NCBI GenBank assembly: GCA_035765635.1
Contig: DASTWZ010000031.1
Coordinates: 124,001 to 188,000, forward strand
Length of the DNA: 64,000 nt
Direction: 5' to 3'
Origin: EW11 sp035765635
GTDB taxonomy: Bacteria; Verrucomicrobiota; Verrucomicrobiia; Opitutales; Opitutaceae
Shown: piece after piece, positions 17,476 to 25,978 of the stretch
Position numbering within the stretch: the stretch's first letter is position 1
How the letters are laid out: each line of letters opens with the position of its first letter
The notes under the pieces: generated by a model
The model's input: only the letters and a program-made list of their open reading frames with translations
Databases searched by the model: none
Told to the model about the DNA's origin: nothing
Program-made: the position numbers and the translations under genes

Positions 17476-17748
17476 TGGTCGTGCTGGTAAAGGGGAAGAT
17501 GCCTGAAAATGTCGGGAACATTGTCCAGCCAAACCGGTTTCCCAGCGCTCGCTCCCGCCGCTATATCAATTCAATGGCCCTCGACCTAGGTTCACGCCCC
17601 CTTACGTCCCATGGGAATTATTCCCGTAAAACGAGTTAAACAACTCATGGTTTCCCCTAGCAGACCGGCAGGGCGGTCCTGATTCATTCCAGACCCCCGT
17701 TTCGATAGTATCTGGACCAGCAGCGCAAATCGTTATCAAAAGAAGACC
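17476..17748. promoter_or_regulatory. divergent leader with two small palindromes
   Basis: 273 bp between the divergent GT4 and sugar transferase genes. It contains GGGAAT-T-ATTCCC (17613-17625), a 13-bp palindrome, then GAGTT-AAAC-AACTC (17633-17646). Either could be an operator or, as RNA, a hairpin in the leader of the gene at 17749. I see no coding potential and no convincing -35/-10 pair. Confidence 0.4.
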
Positions 17749-19158
17749 ATGCTTAAGAACCGCCAAGAAGGACTACTTTCGCTCCACGGGTTTTGCGTCA
17801 CCGCGATCCTCGGCGCGCTGTATCTCCTTTGGGTCTCTTTCATGCAGGCCACGTCCTTCATTCGATTCGCGACGGACACCAACCTGCAGCTCTATTTCCT
17901 CGGCGTCATCGGTGGCACTCTGATCAGCACGCGCTCCTACCGCACGATGGGCGGGCGTCTGGGCTTCCTGAACTGGATGGAATTGCTCCAGATCACGCAG
18001 CGCCAACTCGTCCGCATCGCCTTGGTGCTCTTCGCCGTCGCATTCGCGACAAAGGACGCCTACATCAGCCGTCTCTTCCTAGGAAGCTTCCTCGCTGCAT
18101 CGGCCGTCGTTCTGTACGTCGTCAACTGCTTCCTGCCAGGAATTCTCTCCCACGTTTTCTTCAAAGACAGCTCGGTTCGCACGCTCTTCGTCGGCTCCGC
18201 TGAAGACGTTCGCCGCCTGAAGGGCTGGATCACTCAAAAAGCCCACCTCGGCGTCGAGCCCGTTGGCTATCTTTCCAACGACGACAAAGGCGCGGTTATC
18301 GAAGGCCTGCCGCTCTTCGGCCGAGTCGAAGACATCGATCACGTGCTCGCCGAGCAACACGTGGGTCAGGTCGTCCTTCTTCAATTCTATCTCGATCGCG
18401 AACATTCGAATCGCGTCATCCAATCCGCCCAGCGCATGGGCTGCCGCGTCCGGTTGTACAACAACCTGAATAGCTTCTACGAGCACCCGATCACCGTAGA
18501 TCACGAAGGCGAATACACCTTCTTCACGCTGGACGACGAACCGTTGGAGAATCCCGTCAATCGCATCCAGAAGCGCGCTCTCGACATCGCGGTCTCGCTT
18601 CCGGTTGTGCTCTTCCTTCTCCCGCCGATCACCATTCTGGTTTGGATGATCCAACGCGTCCAATCGCCGGGCCCGATTTTCTATCCGCAGCTCCGTTCAG
18701 GCATCAACAAGCGTCGCTTCAATATCTGGAAGTTCCGCACGATGCATGTGGCCTCGCAGACCAAGGAGCAAATGCGCATCCAAGCGAAAAATGGCGACAG
18801 CCGCGTCTATGCCTTCGGTCGCATCATGCGCCGGACGAGCATCGACGAGCTTCCTCAGTTCATCAACGTGCTCCTCGGCGACATGAGCGTCGCCGGCCCT
18901 CGCCCGCACATGATCGAGCACGACGAGGAATTCGCGAAGCTGCTGCGGAATTACTACTCTCGCCACCACGTCAAACCCGGCATCACTGGCTTGGCGCAAA
19001 GCAAGGGCTTTCGCGGCGAGATTTCCGAAGTGTCTCTCCTCGAGAAACGCGTCGGCTACGACCTCCTGTACATCAACAAGTGGTCGTTGTTCTTGGACAT
19101 CAAAATTCTGTTCGCAACGGCTCGGCAGGTCTTCTTCCCGCCAAAAACCGCGTACTAA
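17749..19158 (+). CDS. exopolysaccharide polyprenyl glycosylphosphotransferase
   Basis: 469-aa initiating sugar transferase of the WbaP/WcaJ class, which transfers a sugar-1-phosphate to undecaprenyl phosphate. Hydrophobic segments lie around residues 12-30, 42-58, 80-100 and 108-125; a central domain (about 140-250, TLFVGSAEDVRRLKGW) resembles the CoA-binding-like fold. The fifth membrane segment is near 283-305, and the catalytic domain carries the basic KRRFNIWKFRTMH, the RRTSIDELPQFINVL and the VAGPRPH motifs. It is preceded by a palindrome-rich leader and followed after 25 bp by a strong terminator, so it is probably monocistronic, working with the GT4 gene read the other way. Confidence 0.93.
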   Translation: MLKNRQEGLLSLHGFCVTAILGALYLLWVSFMQATSFIRFATDTNLQLYFLGVIGGTLISTRSYRTMGGRLGFLNWMELLQITQRQLVRIALVLFAVAFATKDAYISRLFLGSFLAASAVVLYVVNCFLPGILSHVFFKDSSVRTLFVGSAEDVRRLKGWITQKAHLGVEPVGYLSNDDKGAVIEGLPLFGRVEDIDHVLAEQHVGQVVLLQFYLDREHSNRVIQSAQRMGCRVRLYNNLNSFYEHPITVDHEGEYTFFTLDDEPLENPVNRIQKRALDIAVSLPVVLFLLPPITILVWMIQRVQSPGPIFYPQLRSGINKRRFNIWKFRTMHVASQTKEQMRIQAKNGDSRVYAFGRIMRRTSIDELPQFINVLLGDMSVAGPRPHMIEHDEEFAKLLRNYYSRHHVKPGITGLAQSKGFRGEISEVSLLEKRVGYDLLYINKWSLFLDIKILFATARQVFFPPKTAY

Positions 19159-19183
19159 GCGACTGACACAGCACAGCATCACT

Positions 19184-19217
19184 AAAAGCGACGGCCTCGT
19201 GCCGTCGCTTTTTGTTT
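19184..19217 (+). terminator. intrinsic terminator
   Basis: A 12-bp perfect stem (19184-19195 with 19201-19212) around the loop CTCGT, followed by a T-rich run TTTTTGTTTT. It starts 25 bp after the sugar transferase stop. As it also lies 66 bp upstream of pyrR, it could attenuate pyr transcription, but I see no alternative antiterminator pairing, so termination of the upstream gene is the main call. Confidence 0.85.
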
Positions 19218-19283
19218 TATACCCTTCGAGCGCGGCGGAAAAAAACTTCCCATCGCCCAACCTCCCCGGCACAACGACTCCTC

Positions 19284-19808
19284 GTGCCCGACACTCGCCG
19301 AATCGACGAACGCGACATCAATTCCGCCATCGAGCGGGTCGCTCAAAACATCTTGGAGCGCCATGCCAGGACCGATCGATTGTTCATCCTGGGCATTGCC
19401 AATGGCGGCATCGAATTTGCCAGGCGATTGACGGCCCGCATTCCTCAAGCCTCGTTGGGCACGCTCGATATTTCGTTTCATCGCGACGATATTGGCCAGA
19501 ACCCCATCCCGAAGGAGTTCATGCCGACTCAGATCGACGGTGATATCGACGGCGCCACGGTTGTGCTGGCCGACGACGTGCTTTTTTCTGGCCGCACCGT
19601 CAAAGCCGCCCTCGACGAACTCTTCGACCACGGCCGTCCTTCCAAAGTAGAACTCGCCGTGCTGGTGGACCGCGGTGGCCGCAAACTCCCCTTCGTTCCC
19701 GATTACTGCGGCCTTAGTATTCAAACCGCTGATACGGAAAAAGTGATCGTGAAACTGGACGCCAAATCCGCCGCGCAAGACGAAATCATCGTCCGAAGCG
19801 CCTCCTAA
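19284..19808 (+). CDS. pyrR: PyrR-like pyr operon regulator / uracil phosphoribosyltransferase
   Basis: 174-aa phosphoribosyltransferase-fold protein. LFILGIANGGIEFARRL (about residues 34-50), the PRPP loop VVLADDVLFSGRTVKAALDE (about 92-111) and GRPSKVELAVLVDRGGR match PyrR of Bacillus type. PyrR senses UMP/PRPP and can bind pyr mRNA leaders; many homologues also have weak uracil phosphoribosyltransferase activity. I chose the GTG at 19284, which gives the usual length and begins at the conserved first helix; an upstream in-frame TTG (19212) sits in the terminator. pyrB starts 5 bp downstream, so pyrR heads a pyrR-pyrB-pyrC unit. No canonical PyrR-binding loop was recognised. Confidence 0.88.
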   Translation: MPDTRRIDERDINSAIERVAQNILERHARTDRLFILGIANGGIEFARRLTARIPQASLGTLDISFHRDDIGQNPIPKEFMPTQIDGDIDGATVVLADDVLFSGRTVKAALDELFDHGRPSKVELAVLVDRGGRKLPFVPDYCGLSIQTADTEKVIVKLDAKSAAQDEIIVRSAS

Positions 19809-19813
19809 TTTCC

Positions 19814-20767
19814 ATGCCCTGGACGCGCAAACATCTCCTCACCCTCGAAGAGCTTTCGCTGGCTGAAATCGATCACATCCACCAGACCGCCGCTGCCTTC
19901 AAAAAGATATTGGGACGCAGCGTGAAGAAAGTCCCGGCCCTCCGGGGCAAGACGATCGTCAACCTCTTCCTCGAGCCAAGCACGCGCACGCGCATGGCCT
20001 TCGACATGGCGGCGAAACGGCTCAGCGCAGACGTTATTTCTGTCGACGCCGCAAGCAGCAGCACGACGAAGGGCGAAACCCTCCGTGACACCGCGCAAAA
20101 CATCGAAGCGCTCAACGCCGACATGATCGTGATCCGCCACGCTGCCTCCGGATCTCCGCTCTACCTGAGCAAGATCCTCGACATCCCCGTGATCAACGCC
20201 GGCGACGGCGCGCACGAACATCCGACGCAGGGCTTGCTCGACACGTTTACCATGAAGGAGCACCTCGGTTCGCTTCAGGGCCGCAAGGTTGCGATCCTCG
20301 GAGATGTTTTGTTCAGCCGCGTTGCGCGTTCGAACATTCACGCGCTCACGAAAATGGGCGCGGACGTCACGCTGGTCGGTCCGTCTACCCTGGTTCCTCA
20401 TTGGTTCACCGATTTCGGCGTGCGTGTCTCCCACGATCTCCGCAGCGCATTGGCCGATGCCGAAGTTGTAATGCTTCTCCGGATACAGCACGAACGGCAG
20501 ACGAGCAGTCACTTTCCTTCGCTGGGCGAATACACGAGCATGTTTGGTTTGAACAAAACCCGCGCCTCATGGCTGAACCCCAAAGCGGTGATCATGCACC
20601 CCGGCCCCATCAATCGCGGTGTCGAAATCGACAGCGAGCTGGCCGACGGAGAACGCAGCGTGATCCTCGAACAAGTCACCAACGGCATCGCGGTGCGCAT
20701 GGCGGTGCTTTATCTATGCTCGGGCGGCCAAACCGACTACGTCACAGCCACCCAGCCGACCGATTGA
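19814..20767 (+). CDS. pyrB: aspartate carbamoyltransferase catalytic subunit
   Basis: 317 aa; makes carbamoyl aspartate from carbamoyl phosphate and aspartate in de novo pyrimidine synthesis. The carbamoyl-phosphate loop EPSTRTRMAF (about residues 56-65) is intact; HPTQGLLDTFTM follows near 136, HERQT near 230 and the MHPGPINRGVEI segment near the C-terminus. Length is normal for the catalytic chain. No pyrI regulatory subunit is seen nearby. Starts 5 bp after pyrR and ends 9 bp before pyrC. Confidence 0.96.
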   Translation: MPWTRKHLLTLEELSLAEIDHIHQTAAAFKKILGRSVKKVPALRGKTIVNLFLEPSTRTRMAFDMAAKRLSADVISVDAASSSTTKGETLRDTAQNIEALNADMIVIRHAASGSPLYLSKILDIPVINAGDGAHEHPTQGLLDTFTMKEHLGSLQGRKVAILGDVLFSRVARSNIHALTKMGADVTLVGPSTLVPHWFTDFGVRVSHDLRSALADAEVVMLLRIQHERQTSSHFPSLGEYTSMFGLNKTRASWLNPKAVIMHPGPINRGVEIDSELADGERSVILEQVTNGIAVRMAVLYLCSGGQTDYVTATQPTD

Positions 20768-20776
20768 TCTTCCCAC

Positions 20777-22078
20777 ATGGCCCATCTTTGGATCTCCAAC
20801 GCTCGAGTCATTGACCCCGCTTCCGGCCGCGATGGCCAAGGCGATCTTTTCGTGACCGACGGTCGCGTCGTCGAAAGTTTTTCCGACGCGCAAAAACAGC
20901 AGGCGCAAAAGATCGATGCCCATGGCCTGGTGGCCTGCCCGGGCCTCGTGGATGTTCACGTACACCTCCGCGAACCCGGCCAGACGCATAAGGAAACGAT
21001 TCAAAGCGGCTCGCACGCCGCCGCCGCAGGTGGCTTCACGACGATCGTCAGCATGCCGAACACGTCGCCGGTCGCCGACAACGCCGGCACGATCCAGTTG
21101 ATGAAGGACACGGCGCGCCGCGACGCCGTCGTGCACATTTATCCTACGGGCTGCATCACGGTTGGCCAAAAGGGACAAGCTCTCGCGCCAATCGGGTCGC
21201 TCAAACGCGCCGGCGTGGTCGCCATCACGGACGACGGAGATTGCGTGCAGAACAACGAGCTGATGCGCCGCGCCGTCGAGTACGCGAAGATGTTCGATCT
21301 GCCGGTCATGGACCACTGCCAGGACACTTCGCTGACCCAAGGTGCGGTGATGAACGAAGGCGTGATGTCCACGCGCCTGGGGCTCCGCGGCTGGCCGAAT
21401 TGCGCCGAAGACATCATTGTCTCGCGCAACATCATTCTCTCGACCTACACCGGCGCGCACATTCACCTGCAGCACATTTCCTCGCGAAATTCAGTCGAGA
21501 TCATCCGCCGCGCGAAGGCTCGCGGGATCAAGATCACAGCGGAAGCGACGCCGCACCACATGGCTCTGACCGAGGACGCGCTGTCGACCTACGACACTCA
21601 TCTCAAAATGAATCCGCCGCTCCGAACCGAAGCGGACCGGAAGGAAATCATCGCTGGCCTACGCGACGGCACGCTGGACATCATCGCGACAGATCACGCG
21701 CCACACACCGATTACGAGAAGGACAAGGAGTTCGATTTCGCGCCGAACGGCATCATTGGCCTCGAGACAGCGCTTTCGATTTCTCTCGACGTTTTGGTCA
21801 ATCAAAACGGCTTCAGCCTCCCTTTTGTGATCGACCTGCTCACGCGGAAGCCAGCGGAGCTGCTCAAACTACCCGCGGGCACGCTCGCCCCGGGCGCTCC
21901 TGCTGACATCTGTCTCTTCGACCCAGAAGAAAGCTGGACCTACGACGCGAAAAACGGCTTCAGCAAATCCCGAAATTCGCCCTGGCATGGCCAGACGCTA
22001 AAAGGCCGCGTGCGGACAACAATCGTCGCCGGTCGAGTCGTTTTCTCGAACGGCAAGATCATCACGAGCCCGGCCTGA
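20777..22078 (+). CDS. pyrC: dihydroorotase
   Basis: 433-aa class I (amidohydrolase) dihydroorotase, closing carbamoyl aspartate to dihydroorotate. The metal-binding DVHVHLREPGQTHKE (about residues 57-71), GGFTTIVSMPNT, the HLQHIS segment (about 231) and IATDHAPH (about 304-311) are all present, so it looks catalytically competent rather than the inactive PyrC' form paired with some aspartate carbamoyltransferases. It is the last gene of the pyr unit and ends 5 bp from the convergent pseudokinase gene. Confidence 0.95.
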   Translation: MAHLWISNARVIDPASGRDGQGDLFVTDGRVVESFSDAQKQQAQKIDAHGLVACPGLVDVHVHLREPGQTHKETIQSGSHAAAAGGFTTIVSMPNTSPVADNAGTIQLMKDTARRDAVVHIYPTGCITVGQKGQALAPIGSLKRAGVVAITDDGDCVQNNELMRRAVEYAKMFDLPVMDHCQDTSLTQGAVMNEGVMSTRLGLRGWPNCAEDIIVSRNIILSTYTGAHIHLQHISSRNSVEIIRRAKARGIKITAEATPHHMALTEDALSTYDTHLKMNPPLRTEADRKEIIAGLRDGTLDIIATDHAPHTDYEKDKEFDFAPNGIIGLETALSISLDVLVNQNGFSLPFVIDLLTRKPAELLKLPAGTLAPGAPADICLFDPEESWTYDAKNGFSKSRNSPWHGQTLKGRVRTTIVAGRVVFSNGKIITSPA

Positions 22079-22083
22079 GTGGC

Positions 22084-24873
22084 TCAGTTGCCAAGATAGA
22101 TTGCCGGCTTTCCGCCGAGCATGAACCAACTCCGCGCCAAGGGCAGATACGCGACGCGATAAACGCGACGGTCGGCGATCTTATTTCCTTTTCCGTCGAA
22201 AAGCATCAGCCCGACATCCTCATCCGTCGGCACGCGCACGGCAATGAGTGCGCCAATTGTCTCCGGGATGTACGGAGCCACTTCGCTCGCGCCTTCCTCC
22301 AATGCAGCGTCGAGCTGCTCGGGCGAAGCATCCACCGGCTCCAGGCTTTTCATCATGGGCAAGTCCAAGGGCTCGCGGAAACCCCAGCTCATTTGAGTGA
22401 CAGCTTGTGTTTTCTTTCCGTTTTTCGCGTTCGATGGCTTTTCCGCAGCCTCGCCCACGTTTTTGCCGTCGAGAGTCTCGCTCGTTAAAGCAGCAGTCGA
22501 ATGCGCGGCGGGCGCAACGGTGGTTGAAGATCCGGCATGACCAAGCTCTGTAGTGGCAGAAGCACTACGCGGCTGGGCCGGCGGCGTCAGCCAGGCACTC
22601 TTCAGTTTTGGCCATTGCGGCGGATTTTTGATGATCGGTGGCGTGAACGTCGCGACGCAGGCCAAAGCAACCAGGGTGGATGCGATCGCAACCACGCGGG
22701 AAATCGCGAACGACTCCGGGGGGCGAACCGTTCCTGACGCGGACTGCGTTTCTCCGAGTTCCTTGATCGCTTGGGCTACCCGTTGCAGCTCCTGACGAAG
22801 ATTACCCGAGGCGGTATTTTTCGATTTCGACACACAGGCCTGAACTTCACCGTCGCACATCTGCGCGGTCGGGTATTTGGAAACTTTAGCCTGAGTCCGC
22901 CGCACCAGGGCGTGAAAACAGATTTTTCGCGTGACGACGCGTACGAGAAACATCGCCGCCACGAGGGCCAATGCGATGATCAGCGTCGCGCGGCCAGGTC
23001 GGGCCAGAGCGACAGAGCCAGCCACAATCAACCAGAACGCCACGTGAAGAATGACCGGTCCAATGAGCAACGCGCCAAATCGGTGAACCGACGCAAAGTT
23101 TTTCCAAGTGAGCGCGCGCGCCAGAACTTCCGCCTCCGCTTCGAGTTTCCCCCGACGCTCCGCGAGCCAAGCCTCATGGGTCAGATACTCGAACTTCTCG
23201 GGCTGCGCCAAGGTGAACAACAGCAGAGCCAGCTCGGCCACCCTCAAATCGTTTCGCTGGAACAGCGTATTCAGGTTGTCGATACGCGAGATCGCATACT
23301 TCTCGCGCGCTTTTTCCAAATCGTGCTTCAGGTCCTTTTCTTCGCGCAACAACAGAGCGCAAACTTGCGCAACCGCCGCGCGATCTGATCGCGAAAGCCA
23401 ATGGTTCGACGCGCCTTGTGCGAGCGCGGCCGCCATATCGCGATAGAGATCGAGCAGCAGGCGCGACGCCGAAGAATCGAGCTGGCTCAGATATTGACCA
23501 AGCGTCGGGTCGCAGAGCGTTTCGATAAACAAGAGCGCGGATCCGTCGGTGCTCTCCTTCAGCAGTTTCAAAAGAAGCGTCGCACTGACTGGCTCGCCGC
23601 GAACACGCAGGCCGAAGTCTTGGCCGCCGACAAAACCGAGTGCCACGGCGCTTAGGACTTCTCGCACCGTTGCGGGCGGAAGGTTCGCAAACGCACTGTT
23701 TGCCGCTAGCTCCGTGAGATCGCGCAGCCGGTCCGCGAGAAACCGCTGTGAGCTGTCGGCCTGAATAAAACTGAACAGACTATCTGCGCGTTCAGCGCCG
23801 AATATCTGATCGATCGCAATCTGACGATTTTCCGCGCGAGAACAATGTTCGGCAATCTCCGGAAGCGAGTACCCGTAGTCGTTCCATTGAAAAAGCCGCG
23901 TCGCCCGCGGGAGATCGTAGCGTTCCCGCGGAGTTTCACCGCGCAGCCACGCTTGAATATCACGAGTGGTCCAGCGCGCGTCGCGGCAACTTGCCAGCAA
24001 TCCGCGCAGCAGCACTCGCCGCTCCTCATCGAGGCCGGTCATCAATTCGACGCCGCCTGGACGAGAACGCTGAATATCTTTTTCGCGCAGAAATTGATCG
24101 GCGCGAATAAGCAGCTCCGGGGTGCGCCGCGAAACATCTCGATCGATCAGAAGCCCCAAGACGTGAGTTCCCAAAATCAACTCCTGCAAGATGCGTCCAA
24201 CCGACCACCAATCCCAAGCGCGCAGCGCCGGACTCGCATGATGCTGGAGCAAACCGATGCCTTCCGGCGGCGCATAAAATGGATCCACACTGATCGACGT
24301 GAGTTCGGAGCGGGTGATGTCGACCAGCGTCTCCAATCCACCAATACAAAGCTTCGGCGCACCGCCCTCCTCTCGCACATAGATCGTGCTCGGTTTCAAA
24401 TTGAGATGAGCCACGCCCCTTTCATGAAGAGCACCAATTGCAGAAACGAGTTGCTCCAAAACCCAGCGCACATCCTTGGTCCTGGCTTTTGTGCCGGAAA
24501 AATGATCGAGCAGGGTCTTTCCCGCCGGCGCAGCAGTGATCTCGATTCGACGTCCTTCCGCCGAGTTGCCGAAAATCCGATCCTGAATCGCGGTGTTTTC
24601 GTATCCAAAAACTCGTGACCACGCACGAGCCCGGCTGTCGTCCGAGACGCGAAAGGAACGGATGATAACTCGGTCTCCTGTCGCAACGTCCTCCGCACGA
24701 AGCAATTTGCCGTAGGTGATGTCGGGCAAGACTTCTTCGATCAGGTACTTTCCCTCCTGCCAATGCGAACCAGGGACCAGGTTCTGCAACTCGAGAGCGG
24801 CGACATCAGGGCTCGCAGCAGTCGCGTCGGGGGCGGGAACGTTGATTGAGGACGAAGCGGATTCCATCGACAT
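22084..24873 (-). CDS. membrane-anchored serine/threonine pseudokinase
   Basis: 929 aa. Residues about 35-300 have a protein-kinase fold: HERGVAHLNLKPSTIYV stands at the catalytic-loop position and YAPPE then DWWSVGRIL at the APE and helix-F positions. However HRD reads HLN, DFG reads GGLET, the VAIK lysine is Arg (RVIIRSF) and no glycine-rich loop is visible, so phosphotransfer is unlikely. A helical region follows, then two membrane segments (about 595-645), a coiled stretch, a third membrane segment (about 727-750), a Pro/Ala/Thr linker and a 95-residue C-terminal domain. ATG at 24873 or 24867 is plausible. A scaffold or sensor role is inference; neighbours give no clue. Confidence 0.75.
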   Translation of the reverse strand: MSMESASSSINVPAPDATAASPDVAALELQNLVPGSHWQEGKYLIEEVLPDITYGKLLRAEDVATGDRVIIRSFRVSDDSRARAWSRVFGYENTAIQDRIFGNSAEGRRIEITAAPAGKTLLDHFSGTKARTKDVRWVLEQLVSAIGALHERGVAHLNLKPSTIYVREEGGAPKLCIGGLETLVDITRSELTSISVDPFYAPPEGIGLLQHHASPALRAWDWWSVGRILQELILGTHVLGLLIDRDVSRRTPELLIRADQFLREKDIQRSRPGGVELMTGLDEERRVLLRGLLASCRDARWTTRDIQAWLRGETPRERYDLPRATRLFQWNDYGYSLPEIAEHCSRAENRQIAIDQIFGAERADSLFSFIQADSSQRFLADRLRDLTELAANSAFANLPPATVREVLSAVALGFVGGQDFGLRVRGEPVSATLLLKLLKESTDGSALLFIETLCDPTLGQYLSQLDSSASRLLLDLYRDMAAALAQGASNHWLSRSDRAAVAQVCALLLREEKDLKHDLEKAREKYAISRIDNLNTLFQRNDLRVAELALLLFTLAQPEKFEYLTHEAWLAERRGKLEAEAEVLARALTWKNFASVHRFGALLIGPVILHVAFWLIVAGSVALARPGRATLIIALALVAAMFLVRVVTRKICFHALVRRTQAKVSKYPTAQMCDGEVQACVSKSKNTASGNLRQELQRVAQAIKELGETQSASGTVRPPESFAISRVVAIASTLVALACVATFTPPIIKNPPQWPKLKSAWLTPPAQPRSASATTELGHAGSSTTVAPAAHSTAALTSETLDGKNVGEAAEKPSNAKNGKKTQAVTQMSWGFREPLDLPMMKSLEPVDASPEQLDAALEEGASEVAPYIPETIGALIAVRVPTDEDVGLMLFDGKGNKIADRRVYRVAYLPLARSWFMLGGKPAIYLGN
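22550..22568. repeat. inverted repeat inside the pseudokinase gene
   Basis: GTAGTG (22550-22555) and CACTAC (22563-22568) are separated by GCAGAAG. Arm sequence and 7-nt spacing are the same as the core of the element at 2826-2856. It lies in frame in the low-complexity linker (near residue 770) of the pseudokinase. Confidence 0.5.
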
Positions 24874-25032
24874 GAGCTGAATAGCTATAAATCGGCTCCG
24901 ATCCTCGTTTTGTGAGGGCAAATTGCGGCTCCAACGCGCTCTTGTTTCGCTGCACACGGCAGAGGACTTCAGAGCTGCAGAACCTCTTATCCCACCTTGA
25001 AATGTAGTGGGACGGCTGCGAAATTGCCGGGA

Positions 25033-25968
25033 ATGTCCGTGGCCTTCAACGCATCGACCCTCTTCACAGCTCTCGAAATTGCGCTAATGGTGGTCGGTCT
25101 TGTCCTCGCGTCGCGCTACCAGTTCGCGAAGTCGGCCGCGGAGCAGCGAAAATGTCGGCTGGGACGCTGGAATATCTCGGGCTTTGGGCTGCTGGTCATC
25201 GCCTTCCAAGCAATTGTCGGCGGCATCATTGGTCTTTCCTTGGGAGGACTCGTCAACAGTTGGCTGCCCAGCGGAATTTCCACAGATACTGCAGTCACTC
25301 TGATGGTTGCGAACAGTGGCCTTCACCTTGGCATTTTGGCGGGCATAGCGTTCGGCTGGCGGGCGCCTGAGACTTTGAATGCCTGGCGACCCGGCCGCGT
25401 GCCGGCTAGCGCAACGGCGCAGACGGCCGGCGCGGAATTCTCTCAAACGCCGACGCGAGTTTTCTCATCAAGCGCTGCTTCCTCATCCCTCGCGACGCCG
25501 CTGCCGTTGGTCTCGGCGATTAAATTTGGAGTGATCACGTATTTGGCCGCCCTGCCTTTGGTCACCATCGCGAGCCTCCTCTGGCAGGGAGGACTGGATT
25601 TGTTCGGGATTCCCCGACCCAAACAGGAGTTGATCGATCTATTCGGACATGCGCACGGTTTTTGGAAGATTTTCTTATTGGCGCTGATGGCCGTGGTGGT
25701 CGCTCCCATCACCGAGGAGTTGGTGTTTCGCGCCGGCATTTTTCGGTTCGTGCGAACGAGACTGCCTCGTGTATTCGCATTTGCACTACCATCAGCGCTG
25801 TTCGCATGCGCTCACATCAACATGAGCGCCTCTGTTCCTCTCTTTGTGTTAGCTCTGATTTTGTCGCTGGCCTATGAACGCAGTGGCCGCGTCGTCACAA
25901 CCATCGTCGCACACGGACTTTTCAATCTCACGTCTGTCGTTCTCCTGCTGGCCGGCGTGGATCGCTGA
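25033..25968 (+). CDS. CPBP family intramembrane metalloprotease
   Basis: 311 aa with about seven to eight hydrophobic segments. The CAAX/CPBP (Abi) motifs lie in the last third: EELVFR (EExxxR), FACAH (FxxxH) and AHGLFN (HxxxN), the glutamate and histidine residues that bind the catalytic metal. Bacterial members process or protect unknown membrane substrates. I chose the ATG at 25033, preceded by GCCGGGA; an ATG at 24997 is in frame. The gene ends 10 bp before thiL, suggesting co-transcription without an obvious functional link. Confidence 0.88.
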   Translation: MSVAFNASTLFTALEIALMVVGLVLASRYQFAKSAAEQRKCRLGRWNISGFGLLVIAFQAIVGGIIGLSLGGLVNSWLPSGISTDTAVTLMVANSGLHLGILAGIAFGWRAPETLNAWRPGRVPASATAQTAGAEFSQTPTRVFSSSAASSSLATPLPLVSAIKFGVITYLAALPLVTIASLLWQGGLDLFGIPRPKQELIDLFGHAHGFWKIFLLALMAVVVAPITEELVFRAGIFRFVRTRLPRVFAFALPSALFACAHINMSASVPLFVLALILSLAYERSGRVVTTIVAHGLFNLTSVVLLLAGVDR

Positions 25969-25978
25969 GTTTCCACTC

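Noticed and set aside
24990..25012. TCCCAC...GTGGGA hairpin upstream of the CPBP gene
   Set aside because: Six-base arms with an 11-nt loop, no conserved context; likely chance.
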